From: Peromyscus leucopus
Lineage: Eukaryota > Chordata > Mammalia > Rodentia > Cricetidae
Direction of reading: 5' to 3'
Length of the DNA stretch: 64,000 bases
NCBI RefSeq assembly: GCF_004664715.2
Contig: NC_051076.1
Coordinates: 1,125,800 to 1,189,799 of the forward strand
The notes under the pieces were generated by a model. The model was not told the DNA's origin and did no database searches. It worked only from the letters and a program-made list of their open reading frames with translations. Numbering within the stretch: position 1 is the first letter of the stretch; each line of letters opens with the position of its first letter. Positions 21,391 through 33,572 of the stretch are shown piece by piece. Position numbers and translations under genes: made by a program.

Positions 21391-23196
21391 ACTACTTCCT
21401 TGTGCTATAGTCCCATGCTATCACATTCTGCCTCAGTATCCTGTGATCCATAGCGGCTGTAATGTGAATGTTCAGAGCAGTCGTGGTCAGAGCTCTCTTC
21501 AGCACCGCTCTGATACGCTGACAGACTGACAGACATGCAAAGAAGATTTCATTAAGTTTTATGCATTCCGAGGTTTTGCTCACAGGTTAACTAACATTCA
21601 TGGCCGTGTTCTGGGTCCACACTCCCTGATTATAAAGTACTTCTTCTGTTTCCAAACCCCCCACTCTCCCCCTCCGACAGTGACTGGAATAGTGGAAAAC
21701 ACAGCTATAATTTTTAGCTTTCTGGGAATTGAAAACTTGATTTGCATAGGTTGTCAGGGAAAGATGAGAGGCTCAGACTGGAATGAAATGTCTGATCCTG
21801 CTAGGGAGTTTTCATTCTGTAGAAATCTTATGTTTTCAGTCCTAATTATAAACTCTATTGTAAAAAGTTATTATGTTTCCTGTTAGTTTCATTTCTTGGC
21901 TGCCAGTTTGAATTAGGAAGAACAATGGAGATACACGATAAGGCATGACTCCTGTTAACTTGGCAAATCAGGACAGTCATGTGAAGTCTTTCTAGGGACA
22001 GTGACTAAACTAAAGTCTGCATTGGAAAAGAATTGATGATAATTTTGTACACAGCCTTCAGGAGACCCACATTAGTGATTCTAAACAGCTAATTGCAGAA
22101 TAAAAGGAAGTAAGGGGAAACTGTAATGGCCAGTCAGTTTGAATGAATGACAAAGAATTTGTGAATATGTTAATACTTTGAAAAGCATGAAGTTTTCTTT
22201 CTGTCAATCCAGCGCTTTTTTCTACAAAAACATTTAATAAATGACAGACTGGTCATCATCAGTAAAGCAGGAATTAACTATAAGGAAAAGCTTAATATGT
22301 GTATTCAAGTCATTTTTGTTACAGTCTTTATCAATGATTTTTTTTAAAGGAATATGTTTGGTGGCAACAAACTGCCTTAGTGAAAATTCTGATCTAAACA
22401 TCGGTAAACGTTGCATTCCTCTATCAAAGCTGTTGCTGACATCAAAGAGAAACAAAGTGAGAAGGAAAGGAGAGAAGAAAGGCAGCTAAAGGAGGAGAAC
22501 ATAGAACCATGTGGACAGCAGAGAGGAGATTGCTGGGACCTGGGCTGGAATGCGTTGTCTGGACACTTAGGAATCCCTTGGCAGAAAGGCTTAAACATAG
22601 TGAATGCTTCTAGGTCTTTTAAAAGTTCAGCCAAACTCTCAGGTTGTTGCACACTTAACAGCAGAGATTTAAATTGAGCCAGGGGCAGAAACCTCTTTTT
22701 TCCACGCTGACGGGGCGCTGTGTTGGTGGTATACATCAATGCAGATTTTCCCAGATTAACTTTTTGAGGCTGAGGTAGATAGTGGATTTCTAAATTACTT
22801 TTAGATTGTTGTCTTGAGTAACTGGCATATTCACACTGCATTCATTTGACAATTTTTATCTGGTTGGTCAAATCTTTTTAAAGGTGTGTAGCAAATGCTT
22901 AGGTTAACTTTCTAATAATAAATTTCAAATTTGCAGGAAGCTAGTGAATGAGATTTTGCAACAGTATCAAAAGGTGTTTATTTCAGATGCCAACTGAATA
23001 AATGAGAATGGGAATGCCTTTTAATCAATCCAATCCTGTCTTGAAGGATTTGGGGAAAGAGGCATGGTATCAGGAAATGCTGTGGCCTAACATGGAAGAC
23101 TGAGCTGATGTCCTGGCTCAGGACAGAGACACTGAAATGCTCTGGGGGTTATGTCTCTCTTATGCCACCTCTTGGAAAGCAGCTCCATCCTGAGCC
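21391..23196. other. Non-coding sequence, no gene seen
   Basis: The 154-codon minus-strand frame at 22377-22841 and its antisense partners have no recognisable domain; they are treated as chance frames. Confidence 0.4.
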
Positions 23197-23395
23197 TGCA
23201 GGTCCTGGGAGAGGTGAGCAGTCCTTGCAGGTCCTGGGAGAGGTGAGCAGTCCTTGCAGGTCCTGGGAGAGGTGAGCAGTCCTTGCAGGTCCTAGGAATG
23301 AGAAGTCCTGCAGTCTGGGAGTGAGCAGTCCTTACAGTCTGGAGAGGTGAGCAGTCCTTGCAGGTCCTGGAGAGTAAGCAGTCTTTGCCTGTGTG
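23197..23395 (+). repeat. 29-bp minisatellite
   Basis: Unit TGCAGGTCCTGGGAGAGGTG plus AGCAGTCCT, exact for about three units (starts 23197, 23226, 23255, 23284), then shortened and diverged units. Each full unit contains a donor-like GAGAGGTGAGC. Confidence 0.95.
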
Positions 23396-23844
23396 TTTTC
23401 ATTAAGGAATCCTAATAGCCTGACAGTTTACTATCACTACAGTTAGGAGATTCAAAACAGATTGCTCTTCTTTGAAATGTGAGGTCTTTCAGAGTCTGTT
23501 TATTTAAAAGTTATTATATAAAATAGTATCCTATTTGATGAAAAATTCCTCTAGCCTCTCTAAGGTTCAAAGGGGTTTTCGTCTGTTTGTTTTGTTTTTC
23601 ATTTAATATAAAGAAGTAATAAAAGTAATAAAAGAAACAGTTGAATCCATTTGTACTCACTTTATTCCTATCACTAGTGGGACCAGAACATTAGGGCAAA
23701 ATTCCAGATCACACAAGAAGAGAGCAAGTGCATGTGAAAACCAACTGGAGTTGAAATAGACAACACAAAAGCGCCCCCCCATATCCCCTCTAATATATAC
23801 ATAAAAGGAAAAACCAAATGATCACTGTCCTGAAGGAAAAACCT
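23396..23844. other. Non-coding sequence, no gene seen
   Basis: Nothing recognised. Confidence 0.4.
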
Positions 23845-24178
23845 GTGGTTATGGATTGAATGTGCAGTACCATTCTAAAAGGAGTGTCTGGAACTCCCTC
23901 TCCAGTCGAGTGAGGTGCACATGGAGGAAATAGGCATGAGGCACAGGTTCTCGGGCTGTGTTATTCCTAGCCCTTTTCAGGCTCTCTGCTTCCTGTTTCC
24001 TGGGATGTGAGCATCTGTTCTCTGCTGCATACTTCTGCTGCCTGTGAAATTTTGCATAATTACTGGGGGCCAAGCAACCATGGCCTGAATCCTCTGAAAC
24101 CCTGAGAGAAAATTAACAGTTTTCTTTCATTTGTTTTTGTCCAATATTTTATCACAGCAATACAAAAGTAATAAATGC
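23845..24178 (+). repeat. Family M variant LTR-type repeat
   Basis: Starts near GTTATGGATTGAATGTGCAG and ends TTTATCACAGCAATACAAAA with GTAATAAATG; the middle has CTCTCTGCTTCCTGTTTCCT. Diverged. Confidence 0.55.
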
Positions 24179-24184
24179 ACCTAC

Positions 24185-24238
24185 CTGTCTGTCCTCTCTG
24201 TCTGTCCTGTCTGTCTATCCTCTCTGTCTGTCCTCTCT
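24185..24238. repeat. CTGT/CCTCT tandem repeat
   Basis: Units of CTGTCTGTCC and CTCTCTGTCTGTCC alternate, giving an 8-14 bp period. Confidence 0.9.
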
Positions 24239-26144
24239 AGAAATGGAAAAGCTTTTTGAAATTTCACAATGTGGCTGGATCTGGGAATACAGAGGAGGGG
24301 AAGCTGATGTATGAAAGCTGCTTCTCTTCTTTTAATGTGTTTTTCTTTAATTTTTGAAGTTATAATATAATTACAACTTTTTTCCCTTTCTTCCCTCTAA
24401 ACCCTCCATGTTTAGCTTTTTGTTGAAAGGTTTTCAATATTGGAAAAGAATTTAGCAGGTTAACTGTAAAGGTCTCTCTGAACATTAAATTAAACATTAA
24501 TTATTAAAATACAATGATTTTAAAATTAATTCTTCTCCAGATCATCTGTTTAAAGCGAAGAGCCGAGTTAAGGAAGTGCCCTGTGTTTCTCTCTCTCATT
24601 TAGCGTTCAGTCACTCACTGAGTTGTCCAGGTCAAGCTGTGTGCTAGATATTGACACAAAACTATCTGCAATTTTCATTTTTTTGAAGTTCTTGGGTGGG
24701 TGTAGCAGAGAGTTAAGACCACTTAATGCTGTCCAGCTTATATGATCCATAATTCTGTAGGTTTTGTCTTATATTCCAGGGTAAGTAGCTAAAAATAGAA
24801 ACTGGCCTCTCATGAATAGTGCATATCTTCCTGTCGACCAGTGGCTTCATTTGTCCTTTTTAAATTAACTTTTAAAAAGTTAATTAAAGGCTGAGAAGTT
24901 AAGGTAGATTTAAGATTTCTTTGACTAAAATAATTTCATATAAAAGGAAGAAATGTAGAAGGAAGCTCTCTTGCCCTCTCACGCGAAGTGAGAGACGAAG
25001 ATACCAGGCAGGCAAATCTTGCTCTCACCTGCACTCATTTTCATTTGACATGATGCAATTTTTAGACCTTTTTATTTTCTTAAGCAATTTGCATTTGCCA
25101 GAAAGAAAACTATGCAAATACCTGTGAATCTCTAACCTGTTTCCTCATGCTGCTTGTATTCAAATAAAGCCTCCTAGATCACAGAGTCCTTGGGAATATT
25201 ATTACTATTCAGGCCTGATTGCTTTGCTTTGAGAAGCAGAGGTTCATGCAATTAGCATTAACCTACCCATTAACATTTCCATTCCCAGCACTTATATTTT
25301 TGGGCAACTTTTTTGACTAACTTATATTAATGACTGCTGGAAAGAAAACTCAAACTACTTCATACAGCTAAGAAATATTTTGAAATGATAAGTTCAAATC
25401 ATACTGTCATCTTTGCAAGTAGTTCGTGTCTGTGTGTATATGTAGTTATATTTAAATAGATATAAATGAAGAGTCTTACAAGTCCAACCCATCAAAAGAT
25501 TTTATAAACAACAATGGGTGTTGGATATATTACAGCTAGGCAATGATTGCCTGTCCAGCTAATGGGAACTATGGAGGAGAGGAGAGTACATTATGCTGAA
25601 TCGAAAGCGTGATGTGACAGGAGCAGCTTGTGAGATAATGGGGTGGGACAGAAGCCACAGCTGCGCAGATGCACTACCAGAAAGGTTCTATGAAGACACG
25701 ATGCTAGCTTCGTGAACAGAGAGTCCCCCAGAGGTTCTGCCTGCCCAGGCTCTGACTATGCAAAGTATCCATTTAAAATGTTGTACAGCATAAGGCATTT
25801 TAGAGAGGAACAACTGAAAGCATAGGGTGTTCTTCTCTGTGTATGTGACTATGTTAGTGTTCTGTTATGATGCTTTCAGGGAGAGAGGACAGTGTGAGAA
25901 GGGCCTAGATGGGCATTCAGAGAGTGACATTCTTCTCTAGTCTTACAGCTGCTGCCCTCAGACCAGACATGTGCTCTGGATCCTGTTTTCTCTTCTAATT
26001 CAGTGGCGGAAATGGGCTCCATGCCCTTCACACTCCTGCAGGCTCCATCATGTCTAATGGAAGTCTTTATACCTGTGGGTGCCTCTTGAGTCACACATGC
26101 AGAGTTCACTGCCATCCACAGCTTTAGCTTTTCCCTGTAGCATG
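24239..26144. other. AT-rich non-coding sequence, no gene seen
   Basis: A short block at 24345-24420 may be an L1-like 3'-end fragment. The rest is not recognised. Confidence 0.4.
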
Positions 26145-26619
26145 AACTTAAAGGGTCTTACTAATAAAAACAAAACTGGACTAGGTATTGGGGTGAATGC
26201 TGGAAGATCAGAGAAGCAGAACAAGCCACAGCTTCCTCGCCTTGCCAATTCCTCAGCTGATCCTGTTTCCTCAGATTGGACGCCTCTGAGTTCTTATCCA
26301 GAATGAATCTCAGCTGAAATGCTTTTTGAAAGCCTTAAAGCTTAACTGGCCTATAGTTCCTTGTCCTCACGTCTTAAATACCTCTCTGCCTCTTGCTATT
26401 ACTTCCTGGGATTAAAGGCATGAGTCACCATGATTGGCTGTTTCCAGTTTGGCCTTGAATTCACAGAGATCCAGGGGGATCTCTACCTCTGGAATGCTAG
26501 GATTAAAGGCTTATGCTACCACTGCCTAACCTCTATGTTTAATATTGTGGCTGTTCTGTTCTCTGACCCCAGATAAGTTTATTAGAGTGCACAATATTTT
26601 GGTGAACACAATACCACCA
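26145..26619 (-). mobile_element. Family R composite LTR
   Basis: In reverse it starts TGGTGGTATTGTGTTCACC, passes GCACTCTAATAAACTTATCT, two B1-like modules (CTAGGATTAAAGGC and GGGATTAAAGGCATGAG on the plus strand), a TATTTAAGACGTGAGGAC TATA-like site and ends near TTTATTAGTAAGACC. The bases next to its 5' end read AGGGGAAATG in sense, a possible polypurine tract remnant. Same family as 4930-5332 and 31849-32309. Confidence 0.65.
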
Positions 26620-28029
26620 CATTTCCCCTGAGAGAAAAGAGAAGGATACTAACTGAAGATATGAAGGGTGAGAGAGAAAATGTGAAAAAAGCACTCCTAA
26701 TGCTTAATTATAAATAAATTTAAAAATAAATTTGAAGTAATTCAGAAGCACTTACTTAAATCTGCATGGTTATTCTCTAGAATAAGAATGGTAGTATCAT
26801 CTACAGGGCTTGCAGATCAGGTTATCTGTATTCAGTATTCACATATTAGTTCAGTTCATATTTTCTAAGTCATGTTGCTTGTGGATCAAGTTCAGCGCAA
26901 GTGGTTGGAGCCTTGGAGGAAGAGCCTTTCTGAATACTTTCGTAGATGTAGATATATACAAAACCTTTATTTATTTGTTGTCTTTGTTTTAGCTGACAAA
27001 TGCCAGGAGCAGCTTATAATAATGTATTTCCCTTGACAGGAAGAGAGGGAAACTGTAGACAGAATGGAAAGCAGTATCTCACTACAAATCACCAAGCAAC
27101 TGAACTCCACAAACCTGCTTAAGTTGAGGTGGGATTTTATCCCTGATCTCAGAAGTTTCTAAAGCCAAATGTAAATCTTATCATTCACATAAAGTGAGTT
27201 GTGCTAACATTTTCCAACAGGCAGCATTCTCCCTAGAATGCAGAGCTGATGGAATTGCTGTAGACTCGGGGACTGAGCACTTCTGTATTTTGCTGGCATG
27301 TATGGGGCAAGGTCTGTGTGGCAGGCATTTACTGTTTCTCCAGCATTTTCTCGTGTGATCTTCATAATTCTGTCAGCTAGGGATGATCACATTATTGACA
27401 AAACAGTCTTGGAGAATCCAGTGAACTTTACCCCTTACTGAGCATCAGTTCCAATTAAGATGTGGCTGACTGCAAAGGGTGTTCATCACTGGCTGCCATC
27501 TCCTGTGAGCATCTCCACTCACCACATCCAGCAGAAACCAAGATCCTATGTGACAACCAGAAATACAGAGCTAGATCCCTAGAACTGTTGCTTTTGGTGT
27601 CTCTGAGAATAAGCTGGAAGCCTCATACTGAAGAAATTCAGAGAAAGGATTTCTCTTATAAGCAGAAAATGAGAGTCAAATACTTAGCTTAGTAATGGCT
27701 TCAGTACTGAGTTCTAAAGTCTAGGTTACCTAGATGAACAGATGAGGTATGCCCAACTACCTCCGCAAACTACATTTTCCCTCTCCATTGAGGCCTTGAT
27801 GAAATCAATAAAGGAGAAAGCTCAGTGTGAGGGAGGAAGGCATGGTGGCTGTTGCTCTGGCTTGAGGGTATCTAGACACTTGACTATGAAACACTGGGTG
27901 AGGTAATTCGTATTTCTGCTCTACACATAGGGAGTAAAATCATGTTTATACTATGAGTTTTATAAATATTTATAATAAACCATATATACTCTATTTTAAA
28001 GGTCATACTATCATGACCATGGTGCAGGG
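26620..28029. other. Non-coding sequence; possible MIR at 27320-27440
   Basis: The segment near 27320-27440 (CATTTACTG, TCTTCATAATTCTGTCAGCT, GGATGATCACATTATTGAC) weakly resembles a reversed MIR. The first 100 bases after the LTR might be ERV internal sequence, but I see no viral domain. Confidence 0.35.
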
Positions 28030-28190
28030 CAAAATTGCATTTTTTTTCCTTAAGTGCCACTTCTAATTACTTCCTTTCTCCTTCTCATGGTCCCCTCTCT
28101 CCTTGGCTTCCTTCCTCATTTCCTTCTCCATTCCCTTCTCTCCAAGTTCCTATTTCCCACCTTCCGTTCCTCATTGATCTCATATAATTG
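28030..28190. repeat. Polypyrimidine-rich tract
   Basis: C/T-rich stretch with many CTTCC and CCTTCTCC groups and few purines; no fixed period. Confidence 0.6.
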
Positions 28191-29429
28191 GTCTTCCTCC
28201 CTCTAAGTGAGCCATCACATGGTCTGCCATCTTGTGAACATGTGATACCTAAGCTGAACTCATCTGGAATGTGAAGAGCCAGCTCCTAAAAAACCAGTCC
28301 AAGGGCTAGTGGCAGATTCCATAGAAAACAAAGTCTGTGGCCAGACCCAGGGAGGACACATTTTCACATGGGTGTTTTAGGGAAGGGTGCTCAGAGGAGT
28401 CATATTTCACAGGATCTTCCAAAAGATTGCATCTGCTTGGAAAGGGGGGAAGGGATGTTGAGGCACTGCGATGATTGTCACCGAATGAGAAAGAATGACC
28501 AGTGTACTGGGAAGGCAGCAAGGCAGTCTTTGGGGACAGACTTTTGACACTATTTCAGTTGCATTCACATGCACTCTAATTGCAAGTGTCCAAGTGGAAG
28601 ATCAAGCCTGTCTTTGAATGTATATGATCTTCTTTAGAGTACTTGATACTTAATAAAGTGCTTTGAAGTAGTATCAGCGTATGAAACTATGCTTTAGTGA
28701 ACCAGAGAACTACAATGTTCATTTTGAGAGCCATGTTATTTTACAGGACTTTTTGAGTTCAAATTACAAACAATAATCTACAATTATCATTAACATATTT
28801 AACTTGCCACCATAATCTGTGTTTTGTGCTCTTTTGATATTTCTAGTCTCTGTATGAAAAGCTGAGAAATGTTAGTATTATTGTCACTATTTGCTATATT
28901 TTCATAGTTAGAGACATTCTATATTTGCTTTATAAAGGTATTTTTTTTTCAGTTTTATTTCTTGCTTTGAATATGAGAACCATGTCTGATCTAGTGAAAT
29001 ATTGATTTTCACATATCTCAGTGTCTGAGCCTGACCTTATTTCCTAAATTTGAAAAGAAGGAAATTCTATCATTGCCACTAGACAAAGCTAAACCAAAAT
29101 CCTAGAAAAACAGCACAACACAGAGGTCATAATAAACCATGACTGCTACCCAGAGGTTGTCCTCTCTGGTCAGCGGCAGTGACTGCAGTGGCGTGTGAGA
29201 CAAGGAAGTTTGTTTTAATGAACTTATTGCACTCTGTACTAAATCATGACAACAGGAGTTCCCACTTAGTCAAGCCTACCCGTGTCAATGAGCCTGATCG
29301 TAAGATTCGCCTTGACCAAAGGCTATCAGCAGTGTTGCAGTCACAGCTCTGAGAAGCACTTCAACAATAGCAGTGTTTACCTGGCTGCAAAGAAACCCCA
29401 GCTAGCCTGTTGGAGAGACTTGCAGCTGA
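28191..29429. other. Non-coding sequence, no gene seen
   Basis: Nothing recognised with confidence. Confidence 0.4.
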
Positions 29430-29665
29430 ATAATATCCAGCGACACGGAGAGTGAGACCTTCTCAGACCACCTGGCCACACCTGAAAGGCTGGCAGCTTG
29501 AAAAGGCATGAATGAGACCAGGAAATGAACTACTCAGCTGAACCCAGCCCCGATGGCCAACCCAGTGGATCTTGAGATAGGAAGGAAGGGCTTGTTTTAA
29601 ACCACGAAGATGCCATGGCTTGTGTAGCGCTGAGTCACTGAATGCAGCTACTTTATATGCAATCT
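29430..29665 (+). repeat. MLT1-like ancient MaLR LTR
   Basis: The order GAACTACTCAGCTGAACCCA, GCCCCGATGGCCAACCCAGT, then CTTGTTTTAAACCACGAAGA parallels the 3' part of MLT1 LTRs (ERVL-MaLR), an old mammalian family. It may extend upstream to about 29150. Confidence 0.55.
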
Positions 29666-31502
29666 TATCTATAAAATGTTACATGTACATGTCAGAATTG
29701 AAGTCAGTTAAAGTTCTCAAATGTCTTCAGTGAAATATATTTAATCACTCAAGGTATTTTGAAAATTGGAGTTTCAAAAAGCATCAGTTTTCCAAAGTTA
29801 TTAAAACATTTCACCCTGGAAATGATCTAATATTTAAATACAGTGTTGTTTAAATAATAAATTCAAAGTATCTTAGAGTATCAAAATATTCAGACCTAAT
29901 ATAATTAAAGCATATAACAAAAATTGATTTGAATGATGAAAAACAGATGAGTGAATGCCAACTATACACTAATTTTGTTTATAAGGAGCTTGACTTTGGC
30001 CCCACCCTTGTGGTAGTTAAGAAAATGTAGAAACCACAGAAATCTATCTGAATGACTGTTTTTCTTCTTTTCCTAAAAGAAACTTACCCCATGAACCTTA
30101 ACTGCAGGAAATATGTGGTTTACAACTATTTTGTAAACATTGTGAAAAATGATATTCTTGTAGACATTTATTACACTGGTCTCCCATAAGAATCTTAGTA
30201 TACAGAATTACATTAAGTCAGCACTTTTTAGAGGGACCAAGTAGCTAGGTGTGGTACTTTTCATACATGTTTTAGCAATAAAAAAGAGCCTGGTCAAAAT
30301 TGTAACAACAGGAGATGATTTGCAGAGCCTGGGTCCTGGCTGCCCTAACAAGCCAAGCTTTCCTTCAATAGTCAGCTCAAGAGACAAACCAAGGGTGAGA
30401 AGCAGAGAGTGGAGGTTTGTTTGATAAAGCCACACTGGGAAGAGGAACAAAGAGGTCCAGTGGCTTGCCAGGTCCATCTTTCCAGTGCTCTGACAAGAGG
30501 TTTAAATTTCAATGGAAAGCAAGAGGTATGTATAATTGAGTAATCCTGGTCACTGGGTGACATCAGCCATCACTGACTCATCCGTGTCTTGGCTCCATTC
30601 TCTCTTGATAGGTGGTCTGACAAAGAACTGTGTGAAATCTTTTTCCTGAGAGCCAAGTTTCTTCTCTGGCAGTACCAGACCTTTTCCTTCTCTGAGTGTG
30701 AAACTCCCTCTATAAGATTCCAACACCCTAGGGACCATTGTTTCGAAGTCTGATAGCCAAAGGGAGGGACAAAGCTCCTCCCCTTAGCATTTCTTCTACT
30801 CCTGCCAAGATGGCTGCACTCTCACCCAGTTCCTGGAAGGTGTCTTGCCATAACTGAGAAGTAAATGCACAATGGATGAGTCAATTTATCAAGTGCTTCC
30901 TCAAGCAGGGCTCAGCAGCAAGGCCTTGAAGAGCTGTGGTGAGTGACACACCCATTGCCCCTGTCCTTAGGTTACTTGCGTTACTATGGAGACAAATGTG
31001 AATCAAATAGTCACCAGTGGACAGCCAATAGCTGTGATAATGGCTTTAAAACCAGTAATATATCTAGCAAATTCTAAATAATGTTGCACCTAGAGAGTAC
31101 AGCGTTACCTAGGGGACGGTTTCAAAGACAACAATACACTCTAAAGTATATGTTCAAGAATCCATTTAGCTAACGAGACATATCCATTCTTTCACAACAC
31201 AAACATAGCCATTGTAACTTCACCATTACCGGTATAGCAGTAAGTGGGAGGACCACTGTCCTTAGCTGATGCCCCAAGTTTCCCTCCGGCACCAGATTCT
31301 TCTGCCAATTTCACTCAGTTCTGCTGCCCTCTAGGCAGGAGACTGCTGGTTCCCTAGTGGTCCTTGCTTCTTCTCGGCTTTCCTTTTCCACTCTCCCACA
31401 CAAAACAAAAGCTCAATGTATTGCATTAGTCAACTCTGTCTTTTTAAAGATAAGTATGAGGGAGAGAAGGAAAAAGAAAGTAGAGAGAAGGGAGAAAGAG
31501 GC
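29666..31502. other. Non-coding sequence, no gene seen
   Basis: Nothing recognised. Minus-strand frames at 30208-30738 have no domain. Confidence 0.4.
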
Positions 31503-31629
<127 letters not shown>

Positions 31630-31768
31630 GGTTATTTTTCAAAATTTTTATTTTATTGCTTCTTTTATTTCTGAGATTATAATTTAATTACATTATTCCC
31701 CCTCCCTTTCCTCCATCCAAACCCTCTTTGTTCTCTTTCAAATTAATTTCCTCCTTTTTCATTAATTG

Positions 31769-31813
<45 letters not shown>

Positions 31814-31848
31814 TTCCTAAACATAACCTGCTTAGTCTGTATAATGTA
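31630..31848 (-). repeat. Rodent L1-like 3' region, left half
   Basis: TTTTTATTTTATTGCTTC, ATTATTCCCCCTCCCTTTCC and TTCATTAATTGTTACACACA, with a (CA)n at 31771-31811. The same repeat resumes at 32320 after an inserted LTR; a relative is at 3265-3570. Confidence 0.5.
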
Positions 31849-32309
31849 ACACGATATCTAATTTGGTCTTTTAATAAAAAACCCAGAAGCCAATGCTGAA
31901 AGATCAGAGAGACAAAGGAATAAGCCACTGCCATGTCTTACCTCTAGGACTCCTCAGCCTGAAAAGGGCTTTGGTTCCTGTTTCCTCACTCCTTATATGC
32001 ATTTCTCTGCCTGGCCATCACTTCCTTCTTAGTACTGGGATTAAAGGCATGTGATTCCCAAGTATTAGGATTAAAGGTGTGTGCCACCACTGCCCGACTG
32101 TGTTTCTTTCCTAGACTGAGTCAATCTCTCGTAGTCCGTAGTCCGGGGTGGCTTTGAATTCACAGAGATCCAAAACGGATCTCTGCTTCCCGAGTGCTAG
32201 GGTTAAAGGTGTGTGCCATCACTGCTTGGCATCTATGTTTTTTCTAGTGGCTTGTTCTGTTCTCTGATCTTCAGGCAAATTTTATTAGAGTGCATAATAT
32301 ATCGCCATA
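31849..32309 (-). mobile_element. Family R LTR inserted in older repeat
   Basis: GTATAATGTA occurs on both sides (31839-31848 and 32310-32319), consistent with target duplication. In reverse the element has GCACTCTAATAAAATTTGCC, two B1-like modules (plus strand GGGTTAAAGGTGTGTGCC near 32200 and GGATTAAAGGTGTGTGCC near 32070), a GCATATAAGGAGTG TATA-like site and a TTTTTTATTAAAAGACC end. TG/CA termini are not cleanly defined. No coding region. Confidence 0.7.
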
Positions 32310-32319
32310 GTATAATGTA

Positions 32320-32376
32320 CTTGTATCTATATTTTCAGGGCTGCCCATTTGTTATTAAATAACCAATTGGTATACT

Positions 32377-32380
<4 letters not shown>
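32320..32380 (-). repeat. Rodent L1-like 3' region, right half
   Basis: CTTGTATCTATATTTTCAGG, GCTGCCCATTTG and ACCAATTGGTATACTCT continue the repeat broken by the LTR. Confidence 0.5.

Positions 32381-32423
<43 letters not shown>
32381..32423. repeat. (GT)n microsatellite
   Basis: Uninterrupted GT tract of about 21 units. Confidence 0.97.
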
Positions 32424-32425
<2 letters not shown>

Positions 32426-32475
32426 TGGGGGTTGGCACATATATGCCATAGTGAGATTACAGAGGCCAGAGTATA

Positions 32476-32477
<2 letters not shown>

Positions 32478-32508
<31 letters not shown>

Positions 32509-32641
32509 GTTTTTCCGAGACAGGGTTTCTCTGGGTAGTTTTGGTGCCTTTCCTGGATCTCACTTTGTAGACCAGGCTGGCCTTGAACTCACAGAGATCC
32601 ACCTGCCTCTGCCTCCTGGGTGCTGGGATTAAAGGCTGCGC

Positions 32642-32672
<31 letters not shown>

Positions 32673-32677
32673 CGGCC
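32478..32677 (-). repeat. B1 SINE with expanded GCC tract
   Basis: A 30-T run (reversed A tail) precedes GAGACAGGGTTTCTCTGGGT, GTTTTGGTGCCTTTCCTGGA, GACCAGGCTGGCCTTGAACT and GTGCTGGGATTAAAGGC. The end that normally reads like GCGCCACCACCGCCCGGC is extended into a run of GCC triplets with two CAC interruptions (about 32636-32671). The TTTTGGTGCC segment is, to my knowledge, typical of cricetid B1. Confidence 0.92.
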
Positions 32678-32820
32678 AGAATACAACTTTATGGAGATGG
32701 TTTTTCCTCAACTTTACAGCTTTACATAGGCTTTGGGGATTGAACTAAGGTAAACAAGCTTTTTTTTTTGAGACATCTTGCTGGCCCTCTTCTTAATTTT
32801 AACAGTTTAAACAGGTAATC

Positions 32821-32985
32821 CAGGCATGGTGGCACACATAGTTAATTACAGCACTTGGGAGGCAGAGGCAGACGCAGGTAAATCTCTGAGTCTGAGGCCA
32901 GTTTGGTCTTACAGAGCAAGTTCCAGGACAGCCAGGACCACACAGAGAAATGCTGTCTTGAAAAACAAACAAGCAAAGAATTTAA
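32821..32985 (+). repeat. B1 SINE
   Basis: CAGGCATGGTGGCACACATA, CAGCACTTGGGAGGCAGAGG, CTGAGGCCAGTTTGGTCTTA, then a CAGGACAGCCAGGACCACAC segment and an AAAACAAACAAGCAAAG tail. Confidence 0.9.
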
Positions 32986-33079
32986 AACAGATACAGAAGA
33001 AAATTTAGCATTTTATCCTGTTTTCTATAGTCCTTGTTTGATTCTCATAGCTATACAATCTCTCTTTTCTCCAATTTAG

Positions 33080-33245
33080 CTTTATGTGGTCCTCTAAAAT
33101 CCAAATTTATCAAGCAGAAAATTTCAGAAATAAACAAGTTTTAAGTTCTGTGTCATTCTGAGTAGTCTGGTAAAAATTCCAGAATCTTGCTACATTCAAG
33201 ATTGAGTCATCTTTGTCCAGCATATCCACATTGCCCTTGCTTCTG
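33080..33245 (+). repeat. Ancient mammalian repeat fragment
   Basis: CAAGCAGAAAATTTCAGAAA, TTTTAAGTTCTGTGTCATTC, TGAGTAGTCTGG and TCATCTTTGTCCAGCATATC follow an order I know from an old repeat shared by human and rodent. The family name is not certain. Confidence 0.4.
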
Positions 33246-33572
33246 TGGCAATTTGAATGTAATTGGCCCACATAAGCTCATAGGGAGTGCACTATTAGAA
33301 GGTGTGGCTTAATTGAGGTAGGTATGGCATTGTCGAGGAAGTGTGTCACTGTGGAAGCAGGATTAGAGGTCTCATATATGCTCAAGACACACCCAGTGTC
33401 TCAGACCACTTCCTGTTGCCTGTCAGTCAAGATGTAGGACTCTCAGCTCCTTCTCCAGCACCCTGTCTGTCCTCATGCCACCATAATTCCTGCCATGATG
33501 ATAATGGACTGAACCTCTGAAATGTAAGTCACCCCAATTAAGTGTTTTTCCTTTATAAGAATTGCCATGGTC
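33246..33572 (+). repeat. Family M variant LTR-type repeat
   Basis: GCAATTTGAATGTAATTGGC, AGAAGGTGTGGCTTAATTGA, AAGATGTAGGACTCTCAGCT, CCTGCCATGATGATAATGGA and AATTAAGTGTTTTTCCTTTA TAAG. The 3' tail is missing where L1 sequence begins. Confidence 0.6.

Noticed and set aside
22377..22841. 154-codon minus-strand frame
   Set aside because: No recognisable domain, and overlapping frames exist on the other strand; fits chance.
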